This document shows positions 17,468-26,207 of a stretch of DNA of 64,000 bases, piece by piece. Origin of the DNA: Prolixibacteraceae bacterium JC049 (GTDB taxonomy: Bacteria; Bacteroidota; Bacteroidia; Bacteroidales; Prolixibacteraceae). Each line of letters starts with the position of its first letter. Within the stretch, counting starts at the first letter, position 1. A program made the position numbers and the translations under genes. The notes below the pieces were generated by a model. That model had not been told where the DNA came from. It worked only from the letters and a program-made list of their open reading frames with translations, and searched no databases. The DNA lies in contig SACZ01000002.1 of the NCBI GenBank assembly GCA_023369685.1, positions 434,001 to 498,000 of the forward strand. Direction: 5' to 3'.

Positions 17468-18366
17468 TTGGGCCTTTTCTTATCTCGGTCCATTTTAAAC
17501 AAAATGGCTTTCTCTTCTTTGGTCAAACTGTCATAACCCGACTTACCAATTTTGTCCAATATTTGATTGATTTGCGCCTCTTTTTGGTTCTTCATAGCAT
17601 TATATGCATAATCCTTATTAGAACTCTTCTTATGCGAGACTTTCAGCTTTGAACCTCGTGTTTTGTACGATTTCTTAACCGAATCAATGAAGCGCTCAAA
17701 CCAACCTGCTAAGTCTTGTCCTTTTTGTAATCGAGAAATATACAGATACCCCCAGAAAGCACCTCCCAAGTGAGCTAAGTGTCCTCCCGGATTCGACGAT
17801 TGAATTTGAATTACATACAGTAATACCGAAATCAAAGCAATGTATTTGATTTTTATTTGCCCAATAAACAAAAGATTAATCGTATGATTAGGAGCATAAA
17901 CTGCCGAAGCAATTACTATGGCAACAACTCCTGCCGAAGCTCCCATTAGTTGAGCAAATGGCAATACATCTGAAAAGATAGGCAAGAAATTATACGAGAG
18001 CATGAAAAACAATGCTCCAGTTAATCCTCCTAAAATATATACCGAAAGAAGTTTCTTTTCATCTAAGTATTCCAAAAATATACGCCCAAACCAAAACAGC
18101 CACAGCATATTAAACAGAATATGCAGGAAATCGAAATGCAAGAACATATAAGTCATCACACTCCATGGTTTGGTTATTAATTGAGGGAATTCCGCAGGTA
18201 ATGAAAGCCACTCCTTGATGAATGGAGTAGAAGTATCGAAACTAACCAACCACAACAATGCATAAATAACCCGAACTACCACAAAGACACCTAAGTTTAG
18301 GTAAATTAAACGGGTTAAATATGATCCGTTCTTAAACGTATATTTCAATTCGTCGGTAATACTCAT
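17464..18366 (-). CDS. Rhomboid-family intramembrane serine protease (second of two)
   Basis: Rhomboids cut transmembrane proteins inside the membrane with a Ser-His dyad. This 300-residue protein has about six membrane segments, the catalytic serine S144 in MGASAGVV, the histidine H199 in HLAHLGGAF, and the supporting HILFNMLW motif near 82-89. A basic cytoplasmic tail of about 85 residues follows. Its ATG overlaps the stop of the preceding rhomboid by one base, so the two are translationally coupled. Its TAG stop overlaps that of the convergent Rieske-like gene. Substrates unknown. Confidence 0.93.
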   Translation of the reverse strand: MSITDELKYTFKNGSYLTRLIYLNLGVFVVVRVIYALLWLVSFDTSTPFIKEWLSLPAEFPQLITKPWSVMTYMFLHFDFLHILFNMLWLFWFGRIFLEYLDEKKLLSVYILGGLTGALFFMLSYNFLPIFSDVLPFAQLMGASAGVVAIVIASAVYAPNHTINLLFIGQIKIKYIALISVLLYVIQIQSSNPGGHLAHLGGAFWGYLYISRLQKGQDLAGWFERFIDSVKKSYKTRGSKLKVSHKKSSNKDYAYNAMKNQKEAQINQILDKIGKSGYDSLTKEEKAILFKMDRDKKRPN

Positions 18367-19109
18367 TAATAAAATCGACTTGAATTTTTATTCCAATATT
18401 TAATCAAGAAATATCCGAAAATCATTCCCCCCAAGTGAGCAAAGTGAGCCACATTACTTCCTGGCTGTGCAAAACCTAAATACAACTCAATAGCTCCATA
18501 TCCTAGAACAAAGTATTTCGCTTTAATAGGAACTGGAAGAAATAATAACATCAATTCGGTATTGGGGAACAACATTCCAAAAGCCAAAAGAACACCAAAA
18601 ACTGCTCCACTGGCACCAACCGTTCTTGTGTTGAGAATAGCATTCAATTCCGCCATCGAACCATCTACAAAGTTCTTTCCTTGGTTCCATGCCGCTGTTC
18701 CTTCACTAAGCACCATATCTACGGCCTCTGGAGACATACCGTTAGCTGCCGATTTAAAATGCAGATAACTCACCAACATGTGCAATGCTGCTGCTCCTAA
18801 ACCTGTGGCAAAATAATAAACCAGAAATCTGCGTGGTCCCCAAACGCTTTCCAATACACGCCCAAACATAAAAAGAGCAAACATATTAAAAAACAGATGA
18901 GGCAATCCTCCATGCATAAACATGTGAGTAACCAATTGAAATGGTTTAAAATTCTCAGAATTGAACAGGTAAAGTGCTAAATATTTTCCAATATCAACTC
19001 CCATCACATTCCGCAATGTGAATGTGGCTGCCAACATAACCACATTAATTAAAATGAGGTTTTTAACAACTGGTGGAATTGATGCAAATGGTGATCTATT
19101 TGTATACAT
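18366..19109 (-). CDS. Rhomboid-family intramembrane serine protease (first of two)
   Basis: A 247-residue rhomboid with serine S167 in VGASGAVFG, histidine H225 in FAHLGGMIFGY, and MHGGLPHLFFNMFALF as the conserved first-loop/TM2 region. A 40-residue stretch between TM segments (about 117-160) is an insertion with no clear hydrophobicity, probably an outer loop. It lies 83 bp after mutL and directly precedes the second rhomboid gene, so it is part of a mutL-rhomboid-rhomboid run. Distinct from its neighbour in sequence, so an old duplication or two independent members. Confidence 0.94.
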   Translation of the reverse strand: MYTNRSPFASIPPVVKNLILINVVMLAATFTLRNVMGVDIGKYLALYLFNSENFKPFQLVTHMFMHGGLPHLFFNMFALFMFGRVLESVWGPRRFLVYYFATGLGAAALHMLVSYLHFKSAANGMSPEAVDMVLSEGTAAWNQGKNFVDGSMAELNAILNTRTVGASGAVFGVLLAFGMLFPNTELMLLFLPVPIKAKYFVLGYGAIELYLGFAQPGSNVAHFAHLGGMIFGYFLIKYWNKNSSRFY

Positions 19110-19192
19110 ACTTATTTTCTCCTTTTCCGACTATCTAATCAATAGTCTTGCCAAAAATAAAAATAGCCATTTATGCAGTCAAAATGGCACTA

Positions 19193-21103
19193 TTAAAACA
19201 TTTTCTCCAAATCGTCAATCTGAACAATATTGATAATTGGCTTTCCGGATGGTGAAAAATTGGGAACAACACACGAGAATATACCATCAACAAGTTCTCT
19301 CACTTCTTGCGCTTCCAATTCTTGTCCATAATTAATTGCCGATGCGGAGGCCAAGGCCTGAGCAATCTTCTCATGGGTCTTTTCAATAATATCACCTTCT
19401 GTTTCCTGATAGTAAGCCAACAGCTCTCCAATAATATCGCCAGGGTGGATATTTCCCAACACAGCAGGAACTCCATTTATAGAGAAAACATTCTCGTCTA
19501 CCTCGCGCATTTCAAATCCTAGGGCATACAAATCTGGCATTAATTCCCCCAATAAAATTGAACTCGCAGGGTCCAGTTCTACACTTTGTGGAAATAGCTG
19601 CTGCTGACTTGCTGCTCCTTCGTTTTGAAGAACTCCCATAAACTGCTCGAACAAGATGCGCTCGTGAGCACGACGTTGGTCAATAACCATCAAGCCCGAT
19701 TTTACAGGCGTTAAAATATATTTTCCTTTTAATTGCAAGAAATGACTTTGCTGGTAAGTTTCACCAAATTCTGAATTCTGATCTACCAGGCTTTGCTGTG
19801 AACCAATCCCTTCGAATTCGCCTCCCATTGCAAAATCAGATTCATCAAATCCCACTTCTGCAGCCTGGTCGGTTGGAGTATTAATTGGATCTGGAGCAAT
19901 ATGTTCCAAACCAACATACATATCATCCCAGTTGGATGGTACCGTTTGTTTCTGGCTTCCTCCCCAACTGGAAGCAGGTGCTTTTTGCTCCTGCTCAAAA
20001 GGATTATAAGCAGTATTTACTTCTACAGTTGGAGCAACGGTAGACTCTTCGCTATGACCAGCTACAGGAATATCGAAATTTCCCCTTTGATCGAAATCGA
20101 TCGAAGGAACTTCATTGTATTTCCCCAACGATTCTCTCAAAGCAGCAATAATAAATTGGAAGATAACCTGTTCGTCTTCGAATTTAATTTCTGTCTTGGT
20201 TGGGTGAATATTGATATCGATAGAAGCTGGATCTATTTCAAAATTGATAAAATATGATGGAATAGTATCTGCCGGAACCAATTTTTCGAATGCTTGCATC
20301 ACTGCTTTATGAAAATATGGATGTTTCATATAGCGGTGGTTCACAAAGAAAAACTGTTCGCCAAATCGCTTTTTAGCATATTTAGGCTGACCAACATAAC
20401 CTGAAATTTTCACCACATCAGTATCTACATTCAGTGGAATTAGGCGGTTATTCATATTCTTTCCGAATATGTGAACCACTCTTCGCTTCAGGTTCTCCGA
20501 TGGCAAATCGTAAACCACCGAATCGTTATGGTAAAGCGAGAATGCCAGTTCAGGATTTGCCAAAGCAACTCGCTGAAATTCATTAACAATATGACGAAAC
20601 TCTGTTGAATTGGCCTTTAAGAACTTTCTGCGAGCCGGAACATTGAAGAAAAGGTTCTTCACCATAAAGTTGGTGCCATTTCCACAACTTACAGGTTCCT
20701 GACACTCTACTTCCGATCCTGAAATTCGGATTAAAGTTCCCAGTTCATTGTGCGACTGCTTCGTTTTCAATTCCACCTCAGCAATAGCAGCAATGGAAGC
20801 CAAAGCTTCGCCACGAAAGCCCATGGTTCTAATTGCAAAAAGATCGTCAGCCCTTTTTATCTTGGATGTTGCATGGCGTTCAAAAGCCATTCGGGCATCG
20901 GTTTCTGACATGCCGGCACCATCATCCGTAATCTGGATAAGTGTTTTCCCGGCATCTTTTATATTGATTTTTATAGAAGAACTCCCTGCATCAATAGCAT
21001 TTTCAATTAACTCTTTAACCACCGATGCTGGACGTTGAATCACTTCCCCGGCAGCTATCTGATTGGCCACCGAATCAGGAAGTAGTTGTATGATATCTGC
21101 CAC
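19193..21103 (-). CDS. mutL: DNA mismatch repair protein MutL
   Basis: MutL couples mismatch recognition by MutS to strand removal. The 636-residue protein has the GHKL ATPase N-terminus with ELIENAIDAG, DDGAGM and GFRGEALASI, a variable acidic linker (about residues 350-430) and the C-terminal dimerisation domain. The usual endonuclease motif DQHAxxE appears as DQRRAHERILFE (near nt 19646-19682), with the histidine replaced by arginine, and the late CPHGRP-like motif reads SPSGKP. Nicking activity is therefore uncertain. It lies 12 bp after a small membrane protein gene and upstream of two rhomboid genes. Confidence 0.96.
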   Translation of the reverse strand: MADIIQLLPDSVANQIAAGEVIQRPASVVKELIENAIDAGSSSIKINIKDAGKTLIQITDDGAGMSETDARMAFERHATSKIKRADDLFAIRTMGFRGEALASIAAIAEVELKTKQSHNELGTLIRISGSEVECQEPVSCGNGTNFMVKNLFFNVPARRKFLKANSTEFRHIVNEFQRVALANPELAFSLYHNDSVVYDLPSENLKRRVVHIFGKNMNNRLIPLNVDTDVVKISGYVGQPKYAKKRFGEQFFFVNHRYMKHPYFHKAVMQAFEKLVPADTIPSYFINFEIDPASIDINIHPTKTEIKFEDEQVIFQFIIAALRESLGKYNEVPSIDFDQRGNFDIPVAGHSEESTVAPTVEVNTAYNPFEQEQKAPASSWGGSQKQTVPSNWDDMYVGLEHIAPDPINTPTDQAAEVGFDESDFAMGGEFEGIGSQQSLVDQNSEFGETYQQSHFLQLKGKYILTPVKSGLMVIDQRRAHERILFEQFMGVLQNEGAASQQQLFPQSVELDPASSILLGELMPDLYALGFEMREVDENVFSINGVPAVLGNIHPGDIIGELLAYYQETEGDIIEKTHEKIAQALASASAINYGQELEAQEVRELVDGIFSCVVPNFSPSGKPIINIVQIDDLEKMF

Positions 21104-21115
21104 GTATTATTTCAA

Positions 21116-21406
21116 TTAAAAGTTTAAGAAAAAGTAGAGTAGTCCAGCTAGAATTAAAGCAATAACTACTACTCTGGTGTTCGATTTTCTTCTGTGCTGA
21201 GAAGCAATAGTTAAGCCTTTTGCGCCTCTTCGCATTTGGCCTTTTATACCTGCCGCATAATTCATCTTCTCTTCTTCTGAAGTCATCCCTAACTCCTGCT
21301 TTATGCGACGCTCACGCAAATCGCGCTCCTCTTGTTCCGGATCATGAAAACGTGGAGGAACATCAAATTGTCGAGGTTTAGGTATGTGGAAAAATTTTAA
21401 CTTCAT
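21116..21406 (-). CDS. Small single-pass membrane protein of unknown function
   Basis: I do not recognise a functional family. The 96-residue protein has a charged N-terminal half rich in Arg/Glu (PRFHDPEQEERDLRERR), a short basic stretch, and one C-terminal hydrophobic segment VVVIALILAGLLYFFLNF that would anchor it in the inner membrane. It begins the mutL transcription unit and is separated from mutL by 12 bp, so it is probably co-expressed; a link to mismatch repair is only positional. Confidence 0.75.
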   Translation of the reverse strand: MKLKFFHIPKPRQFDVPPRFHDPEQEERDLRERRIKQELGMTSEEEKMNYAAGIKGQMRRGAKGLTIASQHRRKSNTRVVVIALILAGLLYFFLNF

Positions 21407-21635
21407 CTCTCTAGTTTTTAATTTTTCAATAGCAGGATGAAACTAACAAAAGTAACATCTCTTCGAAATAAAAGCCTTTGCCGTTTCTCGTCTCACCAAT
21501 CTATTTTTCACTACTACACGCAAAGTCGATTGTAAGCATTTAACCAGAATCATATTCAGATTAAAATCAATCAACTTCAATCATAGACAAAGATAACCTT
21601 TATTTCTTGTCTTCGGTTAAAATCAGCCAATAAGC

Positions 21636-22436
21636 CTATGGGGTAAGATTCAATTTCCCGCCACATTTGCGGCAGTATTGTGCATCATCCTCGTGCACAT
21701 CTTCCAGACAATGTTCACAAACAAGGGTATTCTTCTGTGTTCTAAATATTTCTACCGAAACAATTCCTGTTGGAACAGCAATTATAGCATAACCAATAAT
21801 CATAACCATACTGGCCAACATTTTTCCAATCGATGTTACCGGAGCAATATCGCCATACCCTACAGTTGTCATTGTAACAATGGCCCAATAAACACTTTCG
21901 GGAATACTATGAAAACCATTTTCTCCTCCTTCAATCAGGTACATCATGGTTCCGATAATAAGTACAAGCGTTAGTACAAAAAAAAGAAACACACTAATCT
22001 TTGCTCTACTTTTCCACAATGCTCGTCCCAAAGATCTTCCTGCCTCAGAATAACGAGTAAGCTTAAATATTCGAAATACCCTTATTAGTCGAAGTGCTCT
22101 AATCACCATCAAACTTTCCATTCCACCTAGAAATAAACCAAGGTATGTAGGCAAAATCGAAAGCAAATCAATGACACCATAAAACGAAAAAATATACCGA
22201 ACCGGTTTCTTTACAGCATATATCCGAAAAACATATTCGATAGTAAAAAGAGATGTTATGATCCATTCTATCAAGTAAAATTCATCGCCATACAGCAAAT
22301 CATAACGAGGCACACTTTCCAATATTACAACCAATACACTGAGGAGAATAGAAAACAACAAGACTATGTCGAAAACCTTTCCGGAAGGAGTGTCTGCTTC
22401 AAATATTAATTCATGCAACTTTCGCTTCATAATCAC
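21636..22436 (-). CDS. Voltage-gated potassium channel with C-terminal zinc ribbon
   Basis: A six-segment ion channel. S4 carries a basic residue at every third position (R113, R116, R119, R122, K125, R128), the mark of a voltage sensor, and the pore has the K+ filter TVGYGD (191-196). Unusually, the cytoplasmic end carries four cysteines in CEHC...CRKC (240, 243, 255, 258), a zinc ribbon, in place of an RCK/TrkA domain. The second in-frame ATG (residue 3) is an equal candidate start. It is monocistronic between two unrelated units. A role in K+ homeostasis or membrane potential is likely; the zinc ribbon suggests regulation by metal, redox state or a protein partner. Confidence 0.9.
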   Translation of the reverse strand: MIMKRKLHELIFEADTPSGKVFDIVLLFSILLSVLVVILESVPRYDLLYGDEFYLIEWIITSLFTIEYVFRIYAVKKPVRYIFSFYGVIDLLSILPTYLGLFLGGMESLMVIRALRLIRVFRIFKLTRYSEAGRSLGRALWKSRAKISVFLFFVLTLVLIIGTMMYLIEGGENGFHSIPESVYWAIVTMTTVGYGDIAPVTSIGKMLASMVMIIGYAIIAVPTGIVSVEIFRTQKNTLVCEHCLEDVHEDDAQYCRKCGGKLNLTP

Positions 22437-22507
22437 TAAACTATTGAAAATGACCTTCTAATCTTTTTTTCGTAAATTTATATAAGTCTCACTTTATCAG
22501 CACAGCT

Positions 22508-24046
22508 ATGTTAATCAAAACATTTGCCAGTTCCGTTCAAGGCATCGAAGCCACCACAATCACCATTGAAGTGAATGTATCACAAGGTATAAAATTTTTC
22601 TTGGTTGGATTACCTGATAATGCGGTAAAAGAGAGTCAGCAACGAATTGAAGCAGCTTTAAATAACAACAACTACCGCCTTCCTGGGAAAAAAATCGTTA
22701 TCAACATGGCTCCCGCCGATATTCGAAAAGAGGGGTCGGCATTCGACCTTCCTCTAGCCATAGGAATCTTGGCCGCTTCTAAACAAATTAAAAGTGAAAA
22801 CATAGACAAATACATCCTAATGGGAGAATTATCTTTAGATGGTAGCCTACAACCCATAAAAGGAGCACTACCCATAGCCATTAAAGCAAGAGAAGAAGGA
22901 TTTGAGGGATTTATTCTTCCCAAAGAGAATGCAAAAGAGGCTGCTGTAGTCGATAAATTAAAAATCTATGGTATTGAGAACATCAAAGAAGTAGCCCAGT
23001 TTTTCGATGGCTCATCGGACATGCAACCCACTGAGGTAAATACACGGGAACACTTTTTCAACCATGTTCACCAGTACGATGTAGATTTCTCAGATGTAAA
23101 AGGGCAAGAAAAAGTAAAGCGAGCACTGGAGATTGCTGCTGCAGGAGGTCATAACATTTTAATGATTGGGGCACCTGGTGCCGGAAAAACCATGTTAGCC
23201 AAACGCATTCCCTCCATTCTACCACCATTCAATTTGAAAGAAGCACTGGAAACCACCAAAATTCACTCTGTAGTTGGTAAAATAGAAAAAGGAACCTCAT
23301 TGATGACACAACGCCCATTTCGCTCCCCACACCATACAATTTCTGACGTCGCACTCGTCGGTGGTGGCACTTTTCCACAACCCGGTGAAATCTCACTGGC
23401 TCATAACGGCGTGCTGTTTTTAGATGAACTCCCGGAATTTAAGCGTACCGTTCTGGAAGTAATGCGCCAGCCACTAGAAGATCGAAACATTACCATATCG
23501 CGTGCCCGATTTACAGTCGATTATCCTGCCAACTTTATTCTTGTTGCCTCTATGAATCCATGCCCTTGCGGGTATTACAATCATCCCTCCAAAGAGTGCG
23601 TTTGTGCCCCGGGAATGGTTCAAAAATATCTAAATCGAATTTCCGGCCCTCTTTTAGACCGAATTGACATTCATCTGGAAGTTGTTCCTGTTCCTTTTAA
23701 CAAACTGGCAGAGTTAAAACCGTCGGAAGATAGCGATGCCATTCGCAATAGAGTAATTGCAGCTCGAAAAATTCAGATTAATCGATTTAAAGATGAAGAA
23801 GGAGTTTACAGCAATGCTCAAATGAGTTCCAAGCAACTTCGGAACTATTCTGTACTGGATGACTCATCCAACCAGTTACTAAAAAAAGCAATGGAAAAAC
23901 TAAACCTTTCGGCCAGAGCATACGATCGTATTTTGAAAGTTTCGCGTACTATTGCCGATCTAGAACAAGTACCCAATATCAACGCAGACCACATTGGTGA
24001 AGCAATTCATTACCGAAATTTAGACAGGGAGTCATGGGGTGTTTAG
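22508..24046 (+). CDS. YifB/ComM-family Mg chelatase-like AAA+ ATPase
   Basis: A 512-residue protein of the ComM/YifB family, hexameric AAA+ helicases that help branch migration during recombination of incoming DNA. The N-terminal ChlI-like domain (FLVGLPDNAVKESQQRIEAA) is followed by the AAA+ core with Walker A GAPGAGKT (221-228), Walker B LFLDELPEF, a cysteine cluster NPCPCGYY...KECVC, and a C-terminal helical domain. All family parts are present. It stands alone between the channel gene and ppa. Natural transformation cannot be inferred from this gene alone. Confidence 0.94.
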   Translation: MLIKTFASSVQGIEATTITIEVNVSQGIKFFLVGLPDNAVKESQQRIEAALNNNNYRLPGKKIVINMAPADIRKEGSAFDLPLAIGILAASKQIKSENIDKYILMGELSLDGSLQPIKGALPIAIKAREEGFEGFILPKENAKEAAVVDKLKIYGIENIKEVAQFFDGSSDMQPTEVNTREHFFNHVHQYDVDFSDVKGQEKVKRALEIAAAGGHNILMIGAPGAGKTMLAKRIPSILPPFNLKEALETTKIHSVVGKIEKGTSLMTQRPFRSPHHTISDVALVGGGTFPQPGEISLAHNGVLFLDELPEFKRTVLEVMRQPLEDRNITISRARFTVDYPANFILVASMNPCPCGYYNHPSKECVCAPGMVQKYLNRISGPLLDRIDIHLEVVPVPFNKLAELKPSEDSDAIRNRVIAARKIQINRFKDEEGVYSNAQMSSKQLRNYSVLDDSSNQLLKKAMEKLNLSARAYDRILKVSRTIADLEQVPNINADHIGEAIHYRNLDRESWGV

Positions 24047-24164
24047 TCACTTTGTGTTAAACAGATAAACAATTGCTGCAATCGTATGTTGATAATCATT
24101 TAGTTGAAAAGCGACCAATCTATTTAAAAAAATCAATACTTTTGATAAAAAATCTTGAGAAACT

Positions 24165-24839
24165 ATGACAGACAGATTATCGGATCCGATAGGAAGATTG
24201 ATGGGCTTGCGTTACAAATCGCACCCATGGCATGGAGTTTCAATTGGTAGAAATGCCCCCGAAGTAGTTACTGCTTTTATTGAAGTGGTACCAACCGACA
24301 CCGTAAAATACGAGATTGACAAGGACAGCGGCTATTTACGCCTTGACCGTCCACAGAAATATTCCAATGTTGTACCTGCTATCTACGGTTTTATTCCTCA
24401 AACATTTTGTGGAGATTTGGTAGGTGAATACTGTATGGAAAAAACAGGCAAAAAAGATATTAAAGGTGATGGTGACCCTATAGACATTGTTGTTCTTACA
24501 GAAAAGACAATTGCTCACGGCGACATCTTGGTATCTGCTCGTCCTATTGGAGGCTTCAGAATGCTTGATGGCAATGAAGCGGATGATAAGATTATTGCTG
24601 TTTTAAGTAATGATGTGGTATACAACCACTACACAGATCTTTCCGACATACCTGACTTAGTGATTGAGCGCTTAAAACACTATTTCCTCACTTACAAAGA
24701 TATGCCAGGAGAAGCTAACAACTCTGAAATTACCCATACATATGGTATGGCTGAAGCTCAAGAAGTTCTTAGAAGGTCAATCAATGACTACAATAACCGT
24801 TTCGACAATTTGGGTCAACTTCTTTACGATCACAAATAA
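24165..24839 (+). CDS. ppa: Inorganic pyrophosphatase, family I
   Basis: Hydrolyses pyrophosphate to phosphate in the cytoplasm, pulling biosynthetic reactions forward. In 224 residues the family I metal-binding motif GDGDPIDIVV is clear, with YGFIPQTFCGD before it and DDKIIAV after it, matching the E/D-rich active site. The protein is longer than the E. coli enzyme by about 50 residues, mainly at the N-terminus, as seen in other members of this phylum. It is followed by a strong terminator. Confidence 0.93.
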   Translation: MTDRLSDPIGRLMGLRYKSHPWHGVSIGRNAPEVVTAFIEVVPTDTVKYEIDKDSGYLRLDRPQKYSNVVPAIYGFIPQTFCGDLVGEYCMEKTGKKDIKGDGDPIDIVVLTEKTIAHGDILVSARPIGGFRMLDGNEADDKIIAVLSNDVVYNHYTDLSDIPDLVIERLKHYFLTYKDMPGEANNSEITHTYGMAEAQEVLRRSINDYNNRFDNLGQLLYDHK

Positions 24840-24860
24840 GAAATATCATTAATTGATATA

Positions 24861-24897
24861 AAAAATGCTCACCGGAAAATTCTGATGAGCATTTTTT
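24861..24897 (+). terminator. Terminator of ppa
   Basis: AAATGCTCA/TGAGCATTT stem flanked by A- and T-runs, so it may act in both directions, also ending the minus-strand unit. Confidence 0.85.
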
Positions 24898-24917
24898 GTG
24901 TCCACAAATCTGGAACA

Positions 24918-25604
24918 CTATTCGATATCTTTTAATTCTTCTTGATAAGCATACAGTTTCGATAAATACTTACCGAACAATCGACGGAAAATAAGCTGTA
25001 GTACTTTAAATACTCCAAATACAATTAATGAAAACAGTGCTGCACCAATTCCAAAAATCATCAAATAAGAAGAAGTAGTTACGTTGGCCATGTTTGAGGA
25101 TGCTTGAAGACCAATGTAAAGACCTGTTGTCATACTTATGGCTAGTACCACTGCAAAAAACAGTAAAAATACCTTTGTGAGCTTTTTCAGGTTGACAAAA
25201 ACATCGATAAAACTCTTTAACGACTGCTTGATGTTTTCAGAGCTGATATTTTTTCGATTTACCCTGTTATAGCAAACCCAGAAATAGATACAACCAACAA
25301 TTGCCAATGCAATTTGCACATAGCTCAACGTTATAATCCACCCCGGTATCTCAATGGGTTGATTCACGTAGTTATCTATCCATGATTGATACACTGGAGC
25401 CATCACTGCATTATCTGCAATCATCAACAGAATAATGGCAAGTATAATCACAAAGCCAATCTTCACATTCACATTTATCTTTTCGATAATGCTCATGCTT
25501 CGCTTGCTAAGCATCGACTTGATTTCCTCCGAATCAAGCGATTTTTTATTTGCGTCTCGGCTAGCTGCCGCTTTCCACACCGATTTTAAATCCTCAAGTT
25601 TCAT
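24918..25604 (-). CDS. Membrane protein downstream of an ECF sigma factor
   Basis: A 228-residue protein with a short cytoplasmic-looking N-terminus (MKLEDLKSVWKAA) and about four membrane segments near residues 49-68, 88-111, 143-166 and 181-205. It lies 44 bp after the ECF sigma gene in the same direction. In this phylum such genes often encode the regulator or anti-sigma partner of the sigma factor, but no ASD/zinc-anti-sigma motif (HxxxCxxC) is visible, so this role is only inferred from position. Confidence 0.6.
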   Translation of the reverse strand: MKLEDLKSVWKAAASRDANKKSLDSEEIKSMLSKRSMSIIEKINVNVKIGFVIILAIILLMIADNAVMAPVYQSWIDNYVNQPIEIPGWIITLSYVQIALAIVGCIYFWVCYNRVNRKNISSENIKQSLKSFIDVFVNLKKLTKVFLLFFAVVLAISMTTGLYIGLQASSNMANVTTSSYLMIFGIGAALFSLIVFGVFKVLQLIFRRLFGKYLSKLYAYQEELKDIE

Positions 25605-25648
25605 TCACCTTACATTTGCCGTTTAAAATAGTCCCCTCTCAAACAAAC

Positions 25649-26134
25649 CTACTCTTCGATATTCATCAATTTTTTCAGTTTCTTCTTTATCCTATTCATT
25701 TTAACACGGACATAATTTTGTGTAATACCCGTAATTTCAGCAATCTCTTCATAGGGTCGATCTTCTAAATATAGAAGTGTAATTGATTTCTCAATTCCAG
25801 ATAATTTCGAAATGGCCTTGTACATCATTTTTATCTGTTCCTCCATTTCGGTGTCATATCCTTCATCTGCAATCTGGAAATGACTCTCCATCGGAGTTTG
25901 ATCCGGCTTACGCTTTCCCCTCTTAAAGCTGGTAATTGCGGTGTTTAATGCCACTCTGTACATCCATGTCGAAAATTTCGACTCACTACGGAATGATGGA
26001 AACGATTTCCACAACTGTGCGAGTATTTCTTGGAATAAATCCTTCCGATCCTCTTCAGAATCGCAATAAATACTACACACTTTGTGAATTATCCCCTGAT
26101 TTTGGGTCACCATATGCACAAAATCGTCTCTCAA
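25649..26134 (-). CDS. ECF-type RNA polymerase sigma factor
   Basis: A 161-residue sigma-70 family protein with regions 2 and 4 only. Region 2 is seen in DRKDLFQEILAQLWKSF and FSTWMYRVALNTA, and region 4 in RPYEEIAEITGITQNYVRVK, the -35 reading HTH. ECF factors switch on genes in response to envelope or other signals. It is followed by a multi-pass membrane protein that may be its control partner. The signal and regulon are not visible here. Confidence 0.92.
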   Translation of the reverse strand: MRDDFVHMVTQNQGIIHKVCSIYCDSEEDRKDLFQEILAQLWKSFPSFRSESKFSTWMYRVALNTAITSFKRGKRKPDQTPMESHFQIADEGYDTEMEEQIKMMYKAISKLSGIEKSITLLYLEDRPYEEIAEITGITQNYVRVKMNRIKKKLKKLMNIEE

Positions 26135-26207
26135 GTTACTTTCCGTTTTTATTAGTAATTAATAGCTGTCAAAAATTACATAATTTAAGTGGTATCACAA
26201 AAAAGAA

